Source: Lentisphaeria bacterium UBA1791 (GTDB lineage Bacteria; Verrucomicrobiota; Lentisphaeria; Victivallales; Victivallaceae). From it: a stretch of DNA of 39,950 bases. Where the stretch lies: NCBI GenBank assembly GCA_002314455.1, contig DCFZ01000034.1, forward strand, positions 47,197 through 87,146. Reading direction: 5' to 3'. A program made the position numbers and the translations under genes. How positions within the stretch are numbered: the first letter of the stretch is position 1; each line of letters begins with the position of its first letter. The notes under the pieces were generated by a model. The model ran no database searches, was not told where the DNA came from, and saw nothing but the letters and a program-made list of their open reading frames with translations. Below are positions 1-8,560 of this stretch, one piece after another.

Positions 1-205
1 CGGTGCCCCGATTGGTTTTCCCCGACCCCCTTTCCACGTACAGCCCTCCCGTTGGTCGGGCAAGGGTGCGGACGAAATTACCCCCGTCTCCTGCGTCCCC
101 TTGAGTTCCGTATCCGCGCCAGCGGCGCGGTACGTAGCTCTGCGCTTGCCCAAACACCTCTGTTGCTTAACTTCAGCAGGTTTTGCAACAGCCCCTTATT
201 TTTGT
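1..205. other. Non-coding, hairpin-rich stretch downstream of gmd
   Basis: No convincing protein is encoded here. The stretch can fold strongly: a hairpin of 4+7 bp with one bulged T and an AGC loop lies at 109-134 (arms CCGCGCC and GGCGCGG). GGGCAAG at 58-64 can pair with CTTGCCC at 145-151 and enclose it. CCCGACC at 21-27 could alternatively pair with GGTCGGG at 54-60. A 7-bp hairpin (CTGTTGC 160-166, GCAACAG 185-191) follows and is trailed by CCCCTTATTTTT. This suggests a structured RNA on the plus strand cut by the window edge. I compared it by eye with RNase P RNA, tmRNA, 4.5S/SRP RNA, 6S RNA and 5S rRNA and found no diagnostic match. Confidence 0.35.
160..203 (+). terminator. Possible intrinsic terminator, plus strand
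   Basis: A 7-bp stem (CTGTTGC/GCAACAG) with an 18-nt loop is followed by CCCCTTATTTTT. The T tract is interrupted, so this is weaker than the terminators at 12494, 34228 and 34522. It would end a plus-strand transcript coming from the window edge. On the minus strand no T tract follows, so it does not clearly terminate the gmd operon. Confidence 0.3.
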
Positions 206-215
206 GGATCGGCGA

Positions 216-1268
216 TCAGAAGCCGGTCTCGTAATGCGGATTGTCGATGAGGCGCAGATCGCCTTCGGTCATAATCTGGACGAGTTGCTCGAATTTGACT
301 TCCGGCACCCAGCCCAGCTGACGCTTCGCCTTGCTGGGATCGCCGAGCAACTGTTCGACTTCGGTCGGGCGGAAGTGGCGGGGGTCGATGCGCATCACGA
401 CTTTGCCCGTCGTGGTGTCGATGCCGACTTCGTCGACGCCGGAACCTTTCCACTCGATCGGGCGGCCGACGTAGGCGAACGCCTTTTCAATGAATTCGCG
501 CACGGTGTGCATTTCACCGGTGGCGACGACGAAATCATCCGGCTTTTCCTGCTGGAGCATCATCCACATCATCTTGACGTAGTCCTTAGCGTAACCCCAG
601 TCGCGCCGCGCGTTGATGTTGCCCATGTAGAAGCAATCCTGCAAGCCGCGGTGGATGCGCGCCGCCGCCATCGTGATCTTGCGGGTCACAAACGTCTCGC
701 CGCGGCGGGGCGATTCGTGGTTGAAAAGAATGCCGTTGCTGGCGTGAAGATCGTAGGCTTCGCGGTAGTTTTTCACGATCCAGTAGCCGTACATCTTGGC
801 GACGGCGTAGGGACTGCGCGGGTAGAAAGGCGTCGTTTCCCGTTGCGGCACTTCCTGGACGAGACCGAAAAGTTCCGAGGTGCTCGCCTGATAGAAGCGG
901 GTGTCCAAACCGGTTTCCTTGATCGCATCCAGCAACCGGAGCACGCCGATCGCGTCGGTGTCCGCCGTGTATTCCGGCACGTCAAAGGAAACGCGCACAT
1001 GGCTCTGCGCCCCCAGATTGTAGATCTCGTTGGGCTGAATCTTTTCCAGCAGCCGGCTCAAACTGCTGGAGTCGGTGAGGTCGCCGTAATGGAGGAAAAA
1101 GTTCACCCCTTTGACCTTGGGGTCGTTGCAGAGGTGGTCAATGCGCTCCGTGTTGAAGGTGCTGGCGCGGCGGATGATGCCGTGCACTTCATAACCCTTG
1201 GAAAGCAAGAGTTCGCTCAAATAGGAACCGTCCTGCCCGGTGATACCGGTGATCAAAGCACATTTCAT
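216..1268 (-). CDS. gmd: GDP-mannose 4,6-dehydratase
   Basis: The 350-aa protein is a full-length extended SDR of the Gmd family. It converts GDP-D-mannose to GDP-4-keto-6-deoxy-D-mannose, the precursor of GDP-fucose, GDP-rhamnose and GDP-perosamine. The NADP-binding GITGQDG is at residues 8-14, the STSELFG segment near 129-135, and the catalytic Tyr/Lys pair is Y154/K158 in RSPYAVAKMY. It is the last gene of the leftward operon, 26 nt after the three-domain glycosyltransferase. Its substrate would come from the ManC encoded at 15329-16375. No clear GDP-fucose synthase (fcl) is present; the SDR at 6070-6984 could act on the product, but that is inference. Confidence 0.95.
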   Translation of the reverse strand: MKCALITGITGQDGSYLSELLLSKGYEVHGIIRRASTFNTERIDHLCNDPKVKGVNFFLHYGDLTDSSSLSRLLEKIQPNEIYNLGAQSHVRVSFDVPEYTADTDAIGVLRLLDAIKETGLDTRFYQASTSELFGLVQEVPQRETTPFYPRSPYAVAKMYGYWIVKNYREAYDLHASNGILFNHESPRRGETFVTRKITMAAARIHRGLQDCFYMGNINARRDWGYAKDYVKMMWMMLQQEKPDDFVVATGEMHTVREFIEKAFAYVGRPIEWKGSGVDEVGIDTTTGKVVMRIDPRHFRPTEVEQLLGDPSKAKRQLGWVPEVKFEQLVQIMTEGDLRLIDNPHYETGF

Positions 1269-1294
1269 ACGAAAATCCTTTCCTGCGATATATT

Positions 1295-4200
1295 TCAGTT
1301 GTTTGAATTGTTATGGACAAGCGTCTCCTGACGCGTGGTATATGCGGCGAGCATCCCTTCGCGGATGAGATGCTGATATTTCTGCATTCTTTTGGCGATC
1401 ATCGCGTTGTTGGCGCGGTTGGACGAACTGCGCGGCTGGTGCTGGCAATGGAATTTGACCATCAGCTTTGCCAGCTGGATGCTCTTTTTGGGATATTTTT
1501 TCATCACTTTGGCGCAGATGACCAGCTTTTTAAAGCGCGAGATCGGCGATTTGATGCGGAGCAACATCGACTTGAAATCCAAGAGCGTCGCAAGACTGCA
1601 GGCGTCGGTTTTGACGGCGCCTTCCGGGAGGCGCGGCAGTACGTGCTGTACGCAGCAATTGATCTCGTTGAAATCCCATTCGTTGTCCGGGAAATTGGAA
1701 TCCACCCGCCATAAGGCAAGTTTTTCCGGCAAATAGACGACAGAAGCGTAAAAAGTGGCGTACATACTCCACAAATAATCCGCGCAAAGCCCCGCATCCT
1801 CCGGGAACTCCCCCGTCGCGGCAAAGAGGTCGCGGCGGATCATCAGCTGGCAGAGCGACGCATAGACTTTTTTGCCGCAGACCGCCTGCAGAAAATCGTA
1901 CGGCGCCATGCGGATGTGTTCCCGGTCGGCGGGATAGGAAAGTTGACCGAAATAACGGTCGTTTGCCTGGATGTTTTCAACGGGGCGGTTCTGTTGATCG
2001 ATCAATTGCAGACGCGTGTCGCAGATCGAGCATTCCGGGTGTCTTTCCAGCGCCGCCGCCATGTGGTCGAGGCAATCCGGCGCCATCGACTGGTCGCTGA
2101 CGGCAAAGTAGATGTATTTGCCGCGGGCTTTGGCGATGCCGGAATTCCAAAAGTTCCCGCTCCCGCGGCAAAGGTGCACGCGAGGGTCTTTTTTTGCCCA
2201 CGCGCGCAAAAGCGCTTCGTTGTTTTCCGACAGCGCCGCCATCGGTACGATCACCTCAAAGTCGGTGAATTTCTGCCGGACGATGGAGTCGATGCGCTCC
2301 TCGAGGAAATGCGCGCTGTGCGGCAACGGCAAAATGACGGAAATTTGCGGCAGACGTTCCACTTCCGCCACTTTGACGACTTCGGGCGGCGGAGAAAGTT
2401 CCGGCCGGCCGGCGGCAAACGTGTGCGCGCAATAAGGCCGCAGAATTTCGGCAAGCTTTTTGGGAAGATGTTTTTCCCGATAGATGGTTTCGCCATCCCG
2501 GGGTGTCAGTGCGCAACCGAGTTTTCCGTAATGCCGCGCGTAGATCAAGCCGCATTCGCGTTGCAGCGCATCGGCATTTTCCTGCGTGCAATCGCCGACT
2601 TCGACGGCGACGCCTGTTGCCGGGATCCGGATGCCCGTCTTGCCGGCGAGGATCAGCCGCAGAACAAGATCGTAGGCTCCGGAAAATTGCAGTGTGTCGT
2701 TGAATCCGGCAACGTGGTGAAGCGCCTGGCGCGACACGAGCATCGACGCGAGTTCAAACGGCATTTCAACAAAACACCCCGCTTCATCCGGATTGGCGTG
2801 CGTATGATCGAGAACCCTGCCGCTGGCGCCGAGTTTTTGGACGGGGGCGTAGGAAAAGTCGAAATTGCCTTTTTCCAGCGCGGCGACCGACGTTTTCAGG
2901 AAATCGCCGGCGGTGAAATGCGCATCGCAATTCAAAAATGCGATGTATTTCCCCTGCGCTTGGATCAACCCGCGGTTCATTGCTTCATAGACGCCGTGAG
3001 TCGCCTCAAAAATGAGCTTGCAATGGTATTTCTCGACGAGCGGCTGCAGAAATTCCGGCGTCGCATCCGAAGAACCGCCGTCGACGATGATGTGTTCGAC
3101 CGAAACGTCGACCTGCGAGGCGACCGACTCGAGCGTGTCGATGAAAGATTGCTGTCTGCCGCTTGTGACGAGGTCGCGAACTTGCGTGACGATTGTAACT
3201 TGCGTTTGCTTTTGAACTTGCGTCTCGGCGGCGGTCTTGTTGGCGATGGCGTCCAGCACGATCGTCTGAAAATCCCTGCCGAATTCCCGGATCCGCTCGG
3301 GGAGCCTGCGCTGGGCTTCGGCTTCCATCGCGAGGTCGGGCGCCGATGGCAATTCCTGCCACGCGCGCTTCATCAGATCAGCGAGCCATTCGGGATCGTC
3401 GCACGGAAAGTAGAAACCGTGCGGCGGCATCTGCTCGTAATGGACATTCAAATTGGAAAGGATCATCGTCTTGCCGATGCTCTTGGCTTCCTCGACCGAG
3501 GAGGACCATCCCTCGAATTTGGAGGGGTTGATCAGCGCCACGCAGTTGCGCATTAAGAAATAGACTTCCCGCAACGGGATCAAGCCTAAAACGTGGATGT
3601 TTTCCTCGATTCTGGCGTCGCGGCAGAAAGCTTCCAGTTCCTCGAAGTAGTGCGGGAAACGGGCGTCCATCGTGTTGCCGCTGAAAACGACGTGAACCGA
3701 AATGCCCGATTGTTTCAGAATGGAGATCGCTTTCAAGACGGCGATGTGGTTTTTGTGCTTCCAGAACTGGTTGGGCACGTAAAAGAAACGCTCCGGCAAG
3801 TTGCGCTTGCTCCGGATCTTTCCGGCTTCCGCCGCGGAAAGATCGTAAATGTCGGGCTCGGGAATCGAAACGAAATGGAGGCATCTTGCTTTATACGCCG
3901 ATTCGGGGGCGTACTTTTTGAAATCCTCCATCGCGTCGTAACTGCTCAAGCAGACGATGCGGTTCTGCGCGATCAGCGTGTGAAAGCTGTTGTTCCGGAA
4001 TGCGATCTCTTTGTCGTCGAACATTTCCGGCAGATGCAAATGCTGGAAATCCGCGATCCACGCGATGCCGTCGCGCCCCTCGACGACCTGATTGCCGTTG
4101 AGGTGCGAAAGCATATCCATGTGGTAATCGGCGGCAGTCGGCGGATTTTCCGGATCGGCGGGGTAGTCCGCGTCGGGGAAGATCGTGGCGTAGGGCAGCA

Positions 4201-4363
4201 GGCAGTCGCCATTTTCGTCCGCGGGCGGCATGATGAAAGGGATCATCCGCGGGGATTCCGTGGTCGCCATCGCGATAAAAAGATTTTTGAAATAGGTGAT
4301 CCCGCCGACCCACCACTTGGAAAAGTAGTTCAGGAAACCGACCTTGAGTTCTTGTTCTTTCAT
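1295..4363 (-). CDS. Three-domain glycosyltransferase (GT4 - GT2 - GT2)
   Basis: This 1022-aa predicted cytosolic protein probably builds a surface glycan. Residues about 8-370 form a GT4-like (GT-B) domain with the EX7E pair E284/E292 in KFEGWSSSVEEAKS and the nucleotide-site segment FYVPNQFWKHKN. Residues about 388-640 form a GT2 (GT-A) domain with VDGGSSDAT (about 428-436) and FLNCDAH (476-482), where only one Asp of the usual pair remains. Residues about 673-900 form a second GT2-like domain that looks degenerate: the expected VDSxSTDGS is VPMAALSEN and the acidic motif is VSDQS. The ATG overlaps the stop of the upstream GT2 gene by 4 nt (ATGA), so translation is probably coupled. The protein is paralogous to the C-terminal part of the 1197-aa protein at 19292 plus the separate GT2 at 22898. 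Donor and acceptor are unknown. Confidence 0.88.
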   Translation of the reverse strand: MKEQELKVGFLNYFSKWWVGGITYFKNLFIAMATTESPRMIPFIMPPADENGDCLLPYATIFPDADYPADPENPPTAADYHMDMLSHLNGNQVVEGRDGIAWIADFQHLHLPEMFDDKEIAFRNNSFHTLIAQNRIVCLSSYDAMEDFKKYAPESAYKARCLHFVSIPEPDIYDLSAAEAGKIRSKRNLPERFFYVPNQFWKHKNHIAVLKAISILKQSGISVHVVFSGNTMDARFPHYFEELEAFCRDARIEENIHVLGLIPLREVYFLMRNCVALINPSKFEGWSSSVEEAKSIGKTMILSNLNVHYEQMPPHGFYFPCDDPEWLADLMKRAWQELPSAPDLAMEAEAQRRLPERIREFGRDFQTIVLDAIANKTAAETQVQKQTQVTIVTQVRDLVTSGRQQSFIDTLESVASQVDVSVEHIIVDGGSSDATPEFLQPLVEKYHCKLIFEATHGVYEAMNRGLIQAQGKYIAFLNCDAHFTAGDFLKTSVAALEKGNFDFSYAPVQKLGASGRVLDHTHANPDEAGCFVEMPFELASMLVSRQALHHVAGFNDTLQFSGAYDLVLRLILAGKTGIRIPATGVAVEVGDCTQENADALQRECGLIYARHYGKLGCALTPRDGETIYREKHLPKKLAEILRPYCAHTFAAGRPELSPPPEVVKVAEVERLPQISVILPLPHSAHFLEERIDSIVRQKFTDFEVIVPMAALSENNEALLRAWAKKDPRVHLCRGSGNFWNSGIAKARGKYIYFAVSDQSMAPDCLDHMAAALERHPECSICDTRLQLIDQQNRPVENIQANDRYFGQLSYPADREHIRMAPYDFLQAVCGKKVYASLCQLMIRRDLFAATGEFPEDAGLCADYLWSMYATFYASVVYLPEKLALWRVDSNFPDNEWDFNEINCCVQHVLPRLPEGAVKTDACSLATLLDFKSMLLRIKSPISRFKKLVICAKVMKKYPKKSIQLAKLMVKFHCQHQPRSSSNRANNAMIAKRMQKYQHLIREGMLAAYTTRQETLVHNNSNN

Positions 4364-6039
4364 CTGGTTGCTTTCCGCTTACGCTTTTGCTTCTGCACTG
4401 AAAACTGCTGAAAGGTCATCGCGAGACTCCGGGAATCTTCGTTGAACCCGAGTTCCTTGGGTACGAACGCCTTTTCGGCGATGAAATCGATATCCAGTTT
4501 GCCCGCCGCCGTCATCTTTGCCGGGATCTCAAAGGAATGTTCCTGCGGCATGAAGTTGTCGATCTCAATGCGGGTGAGCTTTTCATCGTTGACCATAATG
4601 TCGATGACGCGTTTGGGCGATTCCGGAATGACGTAGGCGCCGAGGTTGACTTTTGCTGTCAACGCCTGATTTTTAAATTCTTCCGGGAGCGTAAAAAAAA
4701 CCGATACGGTCTGCCCCGTCCACGCGCCCCACGCTTCGACGGCGTAGAGCCCGTTGGTGTACCAGAAATCGTGCGCTGAAATGCAGATTTTGTCGATCGC
4801 TTTCAAGGTGGTGTCGGCAATGGCGCCCTCTCTTTTTGCTTTGAGTTGCGCGATCAATTGATTGCACGCCTTGATCTTGGCGTTGGCTTTGCCCTCGCTC
4901 TTTTTGATCTTGGCGTAAAGATGGAGGAATTTTGTGAACTTGACCGGCGTCGTCAGCAATAATTTCGCGGTGTCGAGCATCGCGGCAAAAACGCCTCTTT
5001 GCCGCGAAAGGTTGTTCAAGCGGTTCATCAGCGTTTGCAGATCGTCGTCGAGTCCGTTGGTCTGCCACAGGGCTTCCTCGCGTTGGATCGCATCGCCGAA
5101 GGCGGCGCGGGCAAACGCGAGCTGTCGCTGTTTCAAAATACGCGGAGCTTGTTTTTTGACGTAGATCGCCATACCCTCTTCGGGGGTGAATTCGACGTTC
5201 AGATATTTCTTGTAGAGACGGGAATATATCGTGCCGACTTCCTGCTGGGATTTGCCGACGTTGACAAAGGAAAATCCGCCCAGCCGGAAGCTGACGAAGT
5301 TCGTGTCGACCCGGCAGGCGCGATGACCGCTGAAAATAAGCCGCAAAATGGAATCGTAATCCGCTCCGCTGCGGTAGCGCAAGTCAAAGCCGCGGATGCC
5401 CATCATCGCTTCGCGTTTCAGCATGATCGACTGATGGCAAAAGGACATTTCCATAAAGAAGATGTTGACGTCGACGTGACTGCTGGGGTGGTCGATCGGT
5501 TCCCCCGTCGTTTCGCTCAAAACGGTGATCGGCGAATAGGAAAAATCACACCCCGTTTCCTCAAGACGGCGGACGCTGTCGGCAAGTCCGCCGGGATTGG
5601 AGTAGAAATCGTCCGAGTTGAGAAAGATCACATACTTGCCGCGCGCGAGATAAAGCCCGCGGTTCATCGCGTCGTAAATGCCCTTGTCCGGGGCGGAAAG
5701 CCACCGGATCGGGATGTTTTTATTGTGGTAATTCTGAATCAGTTCGACCGTGCCGTCCGGGGATGCCCCGTCGATGACGACGTGTTCGATCGTGGTACCG
5801 ACTTGCGCCTGAACGGAATCGAGACTTTGGATCAACTGCTCCTGCCGGTCGTTTTTGATCGCATTGAAAACGACGGTGACGACTGTCACCATGGGCGAGG
5901 AATTGGGAGCGGCGTCGTTGGCGGGCGTTTTTTCGCGCAACATCGCCCCGAGTTGAGCGACGTCGGGGCGCGGTTGTGCCGCAAATTCGTCATCAACCCA
6001 ACCGAGTTCGGGGTTGGCAGTCGCAAGTGTTTGGCTCAT
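4360..6039 (-). CDS. GT2 glycosyltransferase with C-terminal beta-rich module
   Basis: The 559-aa protein has a GT2 (GT-A) domain at about 49-260. The nucleotide-binding VIDGASPDGT (about 88-97), the acidic FLNSDDFYS (139-147) and SGADYDSILRL (224-234) are intact, so it should be catalytically active. A helical, lysine-rich linker (about 300-415) follows. Residues 423-548 form a beta-rich module starting EAWGAWTG (435-442) and ending KELGFNEDSRSL (528-539). That module recurs in the proteins at 10023 and 19292. The gene overlaps the next gene by 4 nt and lies 30 nt from the upstream SDR gene. It is closely similar to residues 1-548 of the 1197-aa protein at 19292. Sugar specificity cannot be read from sequence. 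Confidence 0.88.
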   Translation of the reverse strand: MSQTLATANPELGWVDDEFAAQPRPDVAQLGAMLREKTPANDAAPNSSPMVTVVTVVFNAIKNDRQEQLIQSLDSVQAQVGTTIEHVVIDGASPDGTVELIQNYHNKNIPIRWLSAPDKGIYDAMNRGLYLARGKYVIFLNSDDFYSNPGGLADSVRRLEETGCDFSYSPITVLSETTGEPIDHPSSHVDVNIFFMEMSFCHQSIMLKREAMMGIRGFDLRYRSGADYDSILRLIFSGHRACRVDTNFVSFRLGGFSFVNVGKSQQEVGTIYSRLYKKYLNVEFTPEEGMAIYVKKQAPRILKQRQLAFARAAFGDAIQREEALWQTNGLDDDLQTLMNRLNNLSRQRGVFAAMLDTAKLLLTTPVKFTKFLHLYAKIKKSEGKANAKIKACNQLIAQLKAKREGAIADTTLKAIDKICISAHDFWYTNGLYAVEAWGAWTGQTVSVFFTLPEEFKNQALTAKVNLGAYVIPESPKRVIDIMVNDEKLTRIEIDNFMPQEHSFEIPAKMTAAGKLDIDFIAEKAFVPKELGFNEDSRSLAMTFQQFSVQKQKRKRKATR

Positions 6040-6069
6040 TTTCAGTTTTCGTAATCTTTAATGTAAAAT

Positions 6070-6984
6070 TCAAATCAGAAGTTCTTCTGCCGCCCAGCGG
6101 GCATAACGGGCGATCCCCTCGTCGAAGCTGACCGACGGCGCAAATCCGATGCTTTGCAGTTTTTTTACGTCGGCGATGAGATGCATCGGATTGCCCTGCC
6201 GGATGACGCCGTCGAAATCAAGTTTGATTTTCACTTGATATGCGGCGACCAGGGCGGCGAGCACCTGACGCACCGAATGCGACGTGCCCGTGCCGGCGTT
6301 GACGACCAGCCAGTCGATATTCCGGTCGCAGAGCATCGCGAAAACCTTGACGACGTCGTCGATGAAAATATAATCGCGCGTTTCATCGCCCGTGCCGAAA
6401 CAGGGAACGGAATCTTTGCCCGCTTGGATGGAATCCGCCAAACGGCGGGAAAAATCCCACAGCAATTGCTTCCGCAATCCGGGACCGTAAATCGAGAAAA
6501 AGCGGATAATCGCAATGCGGCTCTTGTATTTCCGGTGATATTCTTCACAAAGTTTTTCGTCCGTCGCCTTGTTGCTCCCGTAAGCGGAAAGCGGTGCAAA
6601 CGGCGCCTCTTCCGGGATCGGCGAGATCGCCTGATCGCCGTAGACCGCCGCCGACGAGGGAAAGAGCAACTGCGTTTCGGGGAAATTCCGCGTCGATTCC
6701 AGAATGATGCGCATATTGTCCGAAACGCACCGGCTTACGGCGGCGGCATTCTGATCGGCGGCGTTGATCGTGCCGGGGCCGGCGAGGTGACAGATGCAGT
6801 CAAAAGGTTCGCCGAGTTCCTGCAGCGCCGCAGGCGTGATCGGTCCGGCGACAAAGCCGGCAAGTTGCGGATCGAAACTTCCCGCAACGTCGATCCCGTA
6901 AACGGCATTGCCCTGCGCCGCAAAAAAACGGGAAAGGTGTTTCCCTAAAAAGCCGTTACAGCCTGTAATCAGGATCTTTTTCAT
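6070..6984 (-). CDS. NAD(P)-dependent sugar-nucleotide epimerase/reductase (extended SDR)
   Basis: The 304-aa protein is of typical length for extended SDRs acting on nucleotide sugars. The Rossmann motif GCNGFLG is at residues 8-14, SSAAVYG near 110-116, the catalytic Y135/K139 pair in SAYGSNK, and the family hallmark ETRDYIFIDDVV in the C-terminal half. The start overlaps the stop of the methyltransferase gene by 4 nt. Being in one operon with gmd, it could reduce or epimerise GDP-4-keto-6-deoxymannose (an Rmd- or Fcl-like role). UDP-sugar 4-epimerase activity is equally possible, since the motifs do not discriminate. The class is sure; the substrate is not. Confidence 0.85.
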   Translation of the reverse strand: MKKILITGCNGFLGKHLSRFFAAQGNAVYGIDVAGSFDPQLAGFVAGPITPAALQELGEPFDCICHLAGPGTINAADQNAAAVSRCVSDNMRIILESTRNFPETQLLFPSSAAVYGDQAISPIPEEAPFAPLSAYGSNKATDEKLCEEYHRKYKSRIAIIRFFSIYGPGLRKQLLWDFSRRLADSIQAGKDSVPCFGTGDETRDYIFIDDVVKVFAMLCDRNIDWLVVNAGTGTSHSVRQVLAALVAAYQVKIKLDFDGVIRQGNPMHLIADVKKLQSIGFAPSVSFDEGIARYARWAAEELLI

Positions 6985-8231
6985 TCGTGTTGCATTTCTT
7001 TGATTACTGCATTCATGTCGGTTACGGTAAGCGGCGTATGGGTTTGGCAGAAAAGCCGGAAGTTTTCTTCCATATGGTCAAAAATCTGATCAAATTTTTC
7101 CTGCTCGATCTCGGCGGAAGTTATCAAGCCGACATCGTTGTGGAAATAAAGTTTTTTGTGGAAATAATCGGCGATGTACTGCAATGTTTTCAGCGAATAA
7201 AATTGGATGTGCTGACCGTGCTCCGTGCAGAGATACCACCATTGATCGGGGCAGCGATCCGGCAACAATTCCTCGCTGAAAAGCAGGGAATCGCCCCGGC
7301 TGAAAATGGATTCAAATTCCGCCATCGGATCTTCAAAATGCTCCAGCGCTTCAAATGCCAGCACAAGGTCGTAGCGGCGCTTGCCGTCGTCTTCAAAGTG
7401 ACGGGCAAAGGTGTTGGTGGCATATTTGTCGTACCAGAAACACTCCGCGCCGGCGTCCCGGAGCATCCGCGTCAGCAGACCGTATCCGCCGGCATATTCC
7501 AGCACGTTGGACTTTTCCGGAAAAAGAAGCGCGAGCGTCGCGCCGACGAGTTTGCGGTTGTGACCGTTGCGTTGGACCAGCCCGGTGTCGGAATCGGAAA
7601 GCGCCGACTGGTAAGCCTCGGCGAGCCAGTAGGGCTTTTCGGTCTGAAGATGTTCGCAGTGCGGGCAGTAGAAATAGGAAATGTCGTACTTCCCCATGAT
7701 CGTTTTTGCAAAGCTGAACTGCATCACGTTGCCGCAGATGGCGCAAATGTGATCCTCGTGGATCGAAGGATCTTTGATGATCTGTGCCAGCGAAGTCCGA
7801 TAAGTCTCGCGATGATTTTCCATTTCCGCTTTGAGATCGGCGATTTCCTGATCTTTTTCGCGCAGATACTGATCTTTTTCGCGCAGTTCCTGTATGCGTG
7901 CCTCAATCTCCTTGTGTGCGGCATCCAAAAGCTGCTGGTATTCGGCGGCGATTTCCTGACGTTCCTGCAGATGGATGGCGCTTTCCTGTTGAGCTTCCGA
8001 CAACACCGTCTGGTATTGTGAGATGGTCCGCTGCAGGTCCTGCTCCTTCTGCTTGAGGAGCGAAATTTTCTCTTGGGCGGCGTGCAGCTGCTTTTGCAGG
8101 TCTTGCTCCTTCTGCTTGAGAAGCGAAATTTCCTCTTGGGCGGCGTTCCGTTGCTCTTGCAGATCCTGCGACAAGTGGAAATAGGGATCTCTCTTTTGGA
8201 TGAAGCGTTTGACGAAAGCCGGGAGTTTCAT
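6981..8231 (-). CDS. Coiled-coil class I SAM-dependent methyltransferase
   Basis: The 416-aa protein is the first gene of the leftward glycan operon. Residues about 20-145 are a strongly predicted coiled coil with a near-perfect internal duplication (AAQEEISLLKQKEQDLQKQ, then AAQEKISLLKQKEQDLQRT). A small four-cysteine, probably zinc-binding, site follows: C163/C166 in CAIC and C189/C192 in CPHC. The C-terminal half is a class I methyltransferase fold (Methyltransf_23 type) with motif I VLEYAGGYG (243-251) and an FEALEHFEDP segment (293-302). In ABC-dependent O-antigen systems such as E. coli WbdD, a methyltransferase attached to a coiled coil caps and measures the chain. The domain pairing here is reminiscent, but the domain order is reversed and no kinase domain is present, so that role is inference. 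Confidence 0.8.
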   Translation of the reverse strand: MKLPAFVKRFIQKRDPYFHLSQDLQEQRNAAQEEISLLKQKEQDLQKQLHAAQEKISLLKQKEQDLQRTISQYQTVLSEAQQESAIHLQERQEIAAEYQQLLDAAHKEIEARIQELREKDQYLREKDQEIADLKAEMENHRETYRTSLAQIIKDPSIHEDHICAICGNVMQFSFAKTIMGKYDISYFYCPHCEHLQTEKPYWLAEAYQSALSDSDTGLVQRNGHNRKLVGATLALLFPEKSNVLEYAGGYGLLTRMLRDAGAECFWYDKYATNTFARHFEDDGKRRYDLVLAFEALEHFEDPMAEFESIFSRGDSLLFSEELLPDRCPDQWWYLCTEHGQHIQFYSLKTLQYIADYFHKKLYFHNDVGLITSAEIEQEKFDQIFDHMEENFRLFCQTHTPLTVTDMNAVIKEMQHE

Positions 8232-8369
8232 TTGGAAGGTCCTTTGATTTTATTGTGGACGAAAACCGATTTCCGCCTGCAAATGTTGCGCGGGAAATGC
8301 CATCGTCGTTTAATCAAATTTTGTCTTTTCGTCTCTTCGTTTTGGGGATTACCAATATACAACCAGTTT

Positions 8370-8398
8370 AATATATATTTATAGTGCTTAAAAAGCAA
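8370..8398 (-). promoter_or_regulatory. Predicted sigma70-type promoter for the leftward glycan operon
   Basis: Read on the minus strand, TTGCTT (8398-8393), a 17-nt spacer and TATATT (8375-8370). It lies about 140 nt upstream of the methyltransferase start. The spacing and -10 hexamer match the other predicted promoters in the window. Confidence 0.55.
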
Positions 8399-8467
8399 GT
8401 TGCAAGCCCCGTTTTTTATGACATTTTTGATGAAAAAGGTCTCCCCTTGCAAAACCTGTTGCAAAAT

Positions 8468-8496
8468 TTGATTTTTTGCGTTTTTTGTGTTATTTT
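8468..8496 (+). promoter_or_regulatory. Predicted promoter for the MBOAT operon
   Basis: TTGATT (8468-8473), 17-nt spacer, TATTTT (8491-8496), about 65 nt before the ATG at 8561. The -10 is weaker than at most other sites in the window. Confidence 0.45.
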
Positions 8497-8560
8497 AAAA
8501 AGATGGTTTTTTAATCATGGATGCCGGTTTGCGACGCGTTTCGCAAGGAGGAAATTTTTT

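Larger units (their letters stand above)
8232..8560. other. Divergent promoter region between the two glycan operons
   Basis: This 329-nt gap is AT-rich and separates the leftward operon (start 8231) from the rightward MBOAT gene (start 8561). It holds one predicted promoter per direction (8370-8398 minus, 8468-8496 plus). An in-frame upstream extension of the MBOAT reading frame to 8384 exists but has no good ribosome site and is treated as leader. No other gene or repeat was seen. Confidence 0.6.

Noticed and set aside
1..205. 6S RNA assignment for the structured region
   Set aside because: A CCCCTTGAG segment and a long hairpin are suggestive, but the terminal arm is too short and the 5' end is outside the window, so no name was given.
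1916..3556. Plus-strand open frame of 546 codons
   Set aside because: Shadow of the three-domain glycosyltransferase on the minus strand, which carries the recognisable motifs.
7840..8165. Short tandem repeats considered as a CRISPR or satellite array
   Set aside because: They lie in frame within the coiled-coil region and translate to heptad-like repeats (ISLLKQKEQDLQ, REKDQ), so they are protein repeats.
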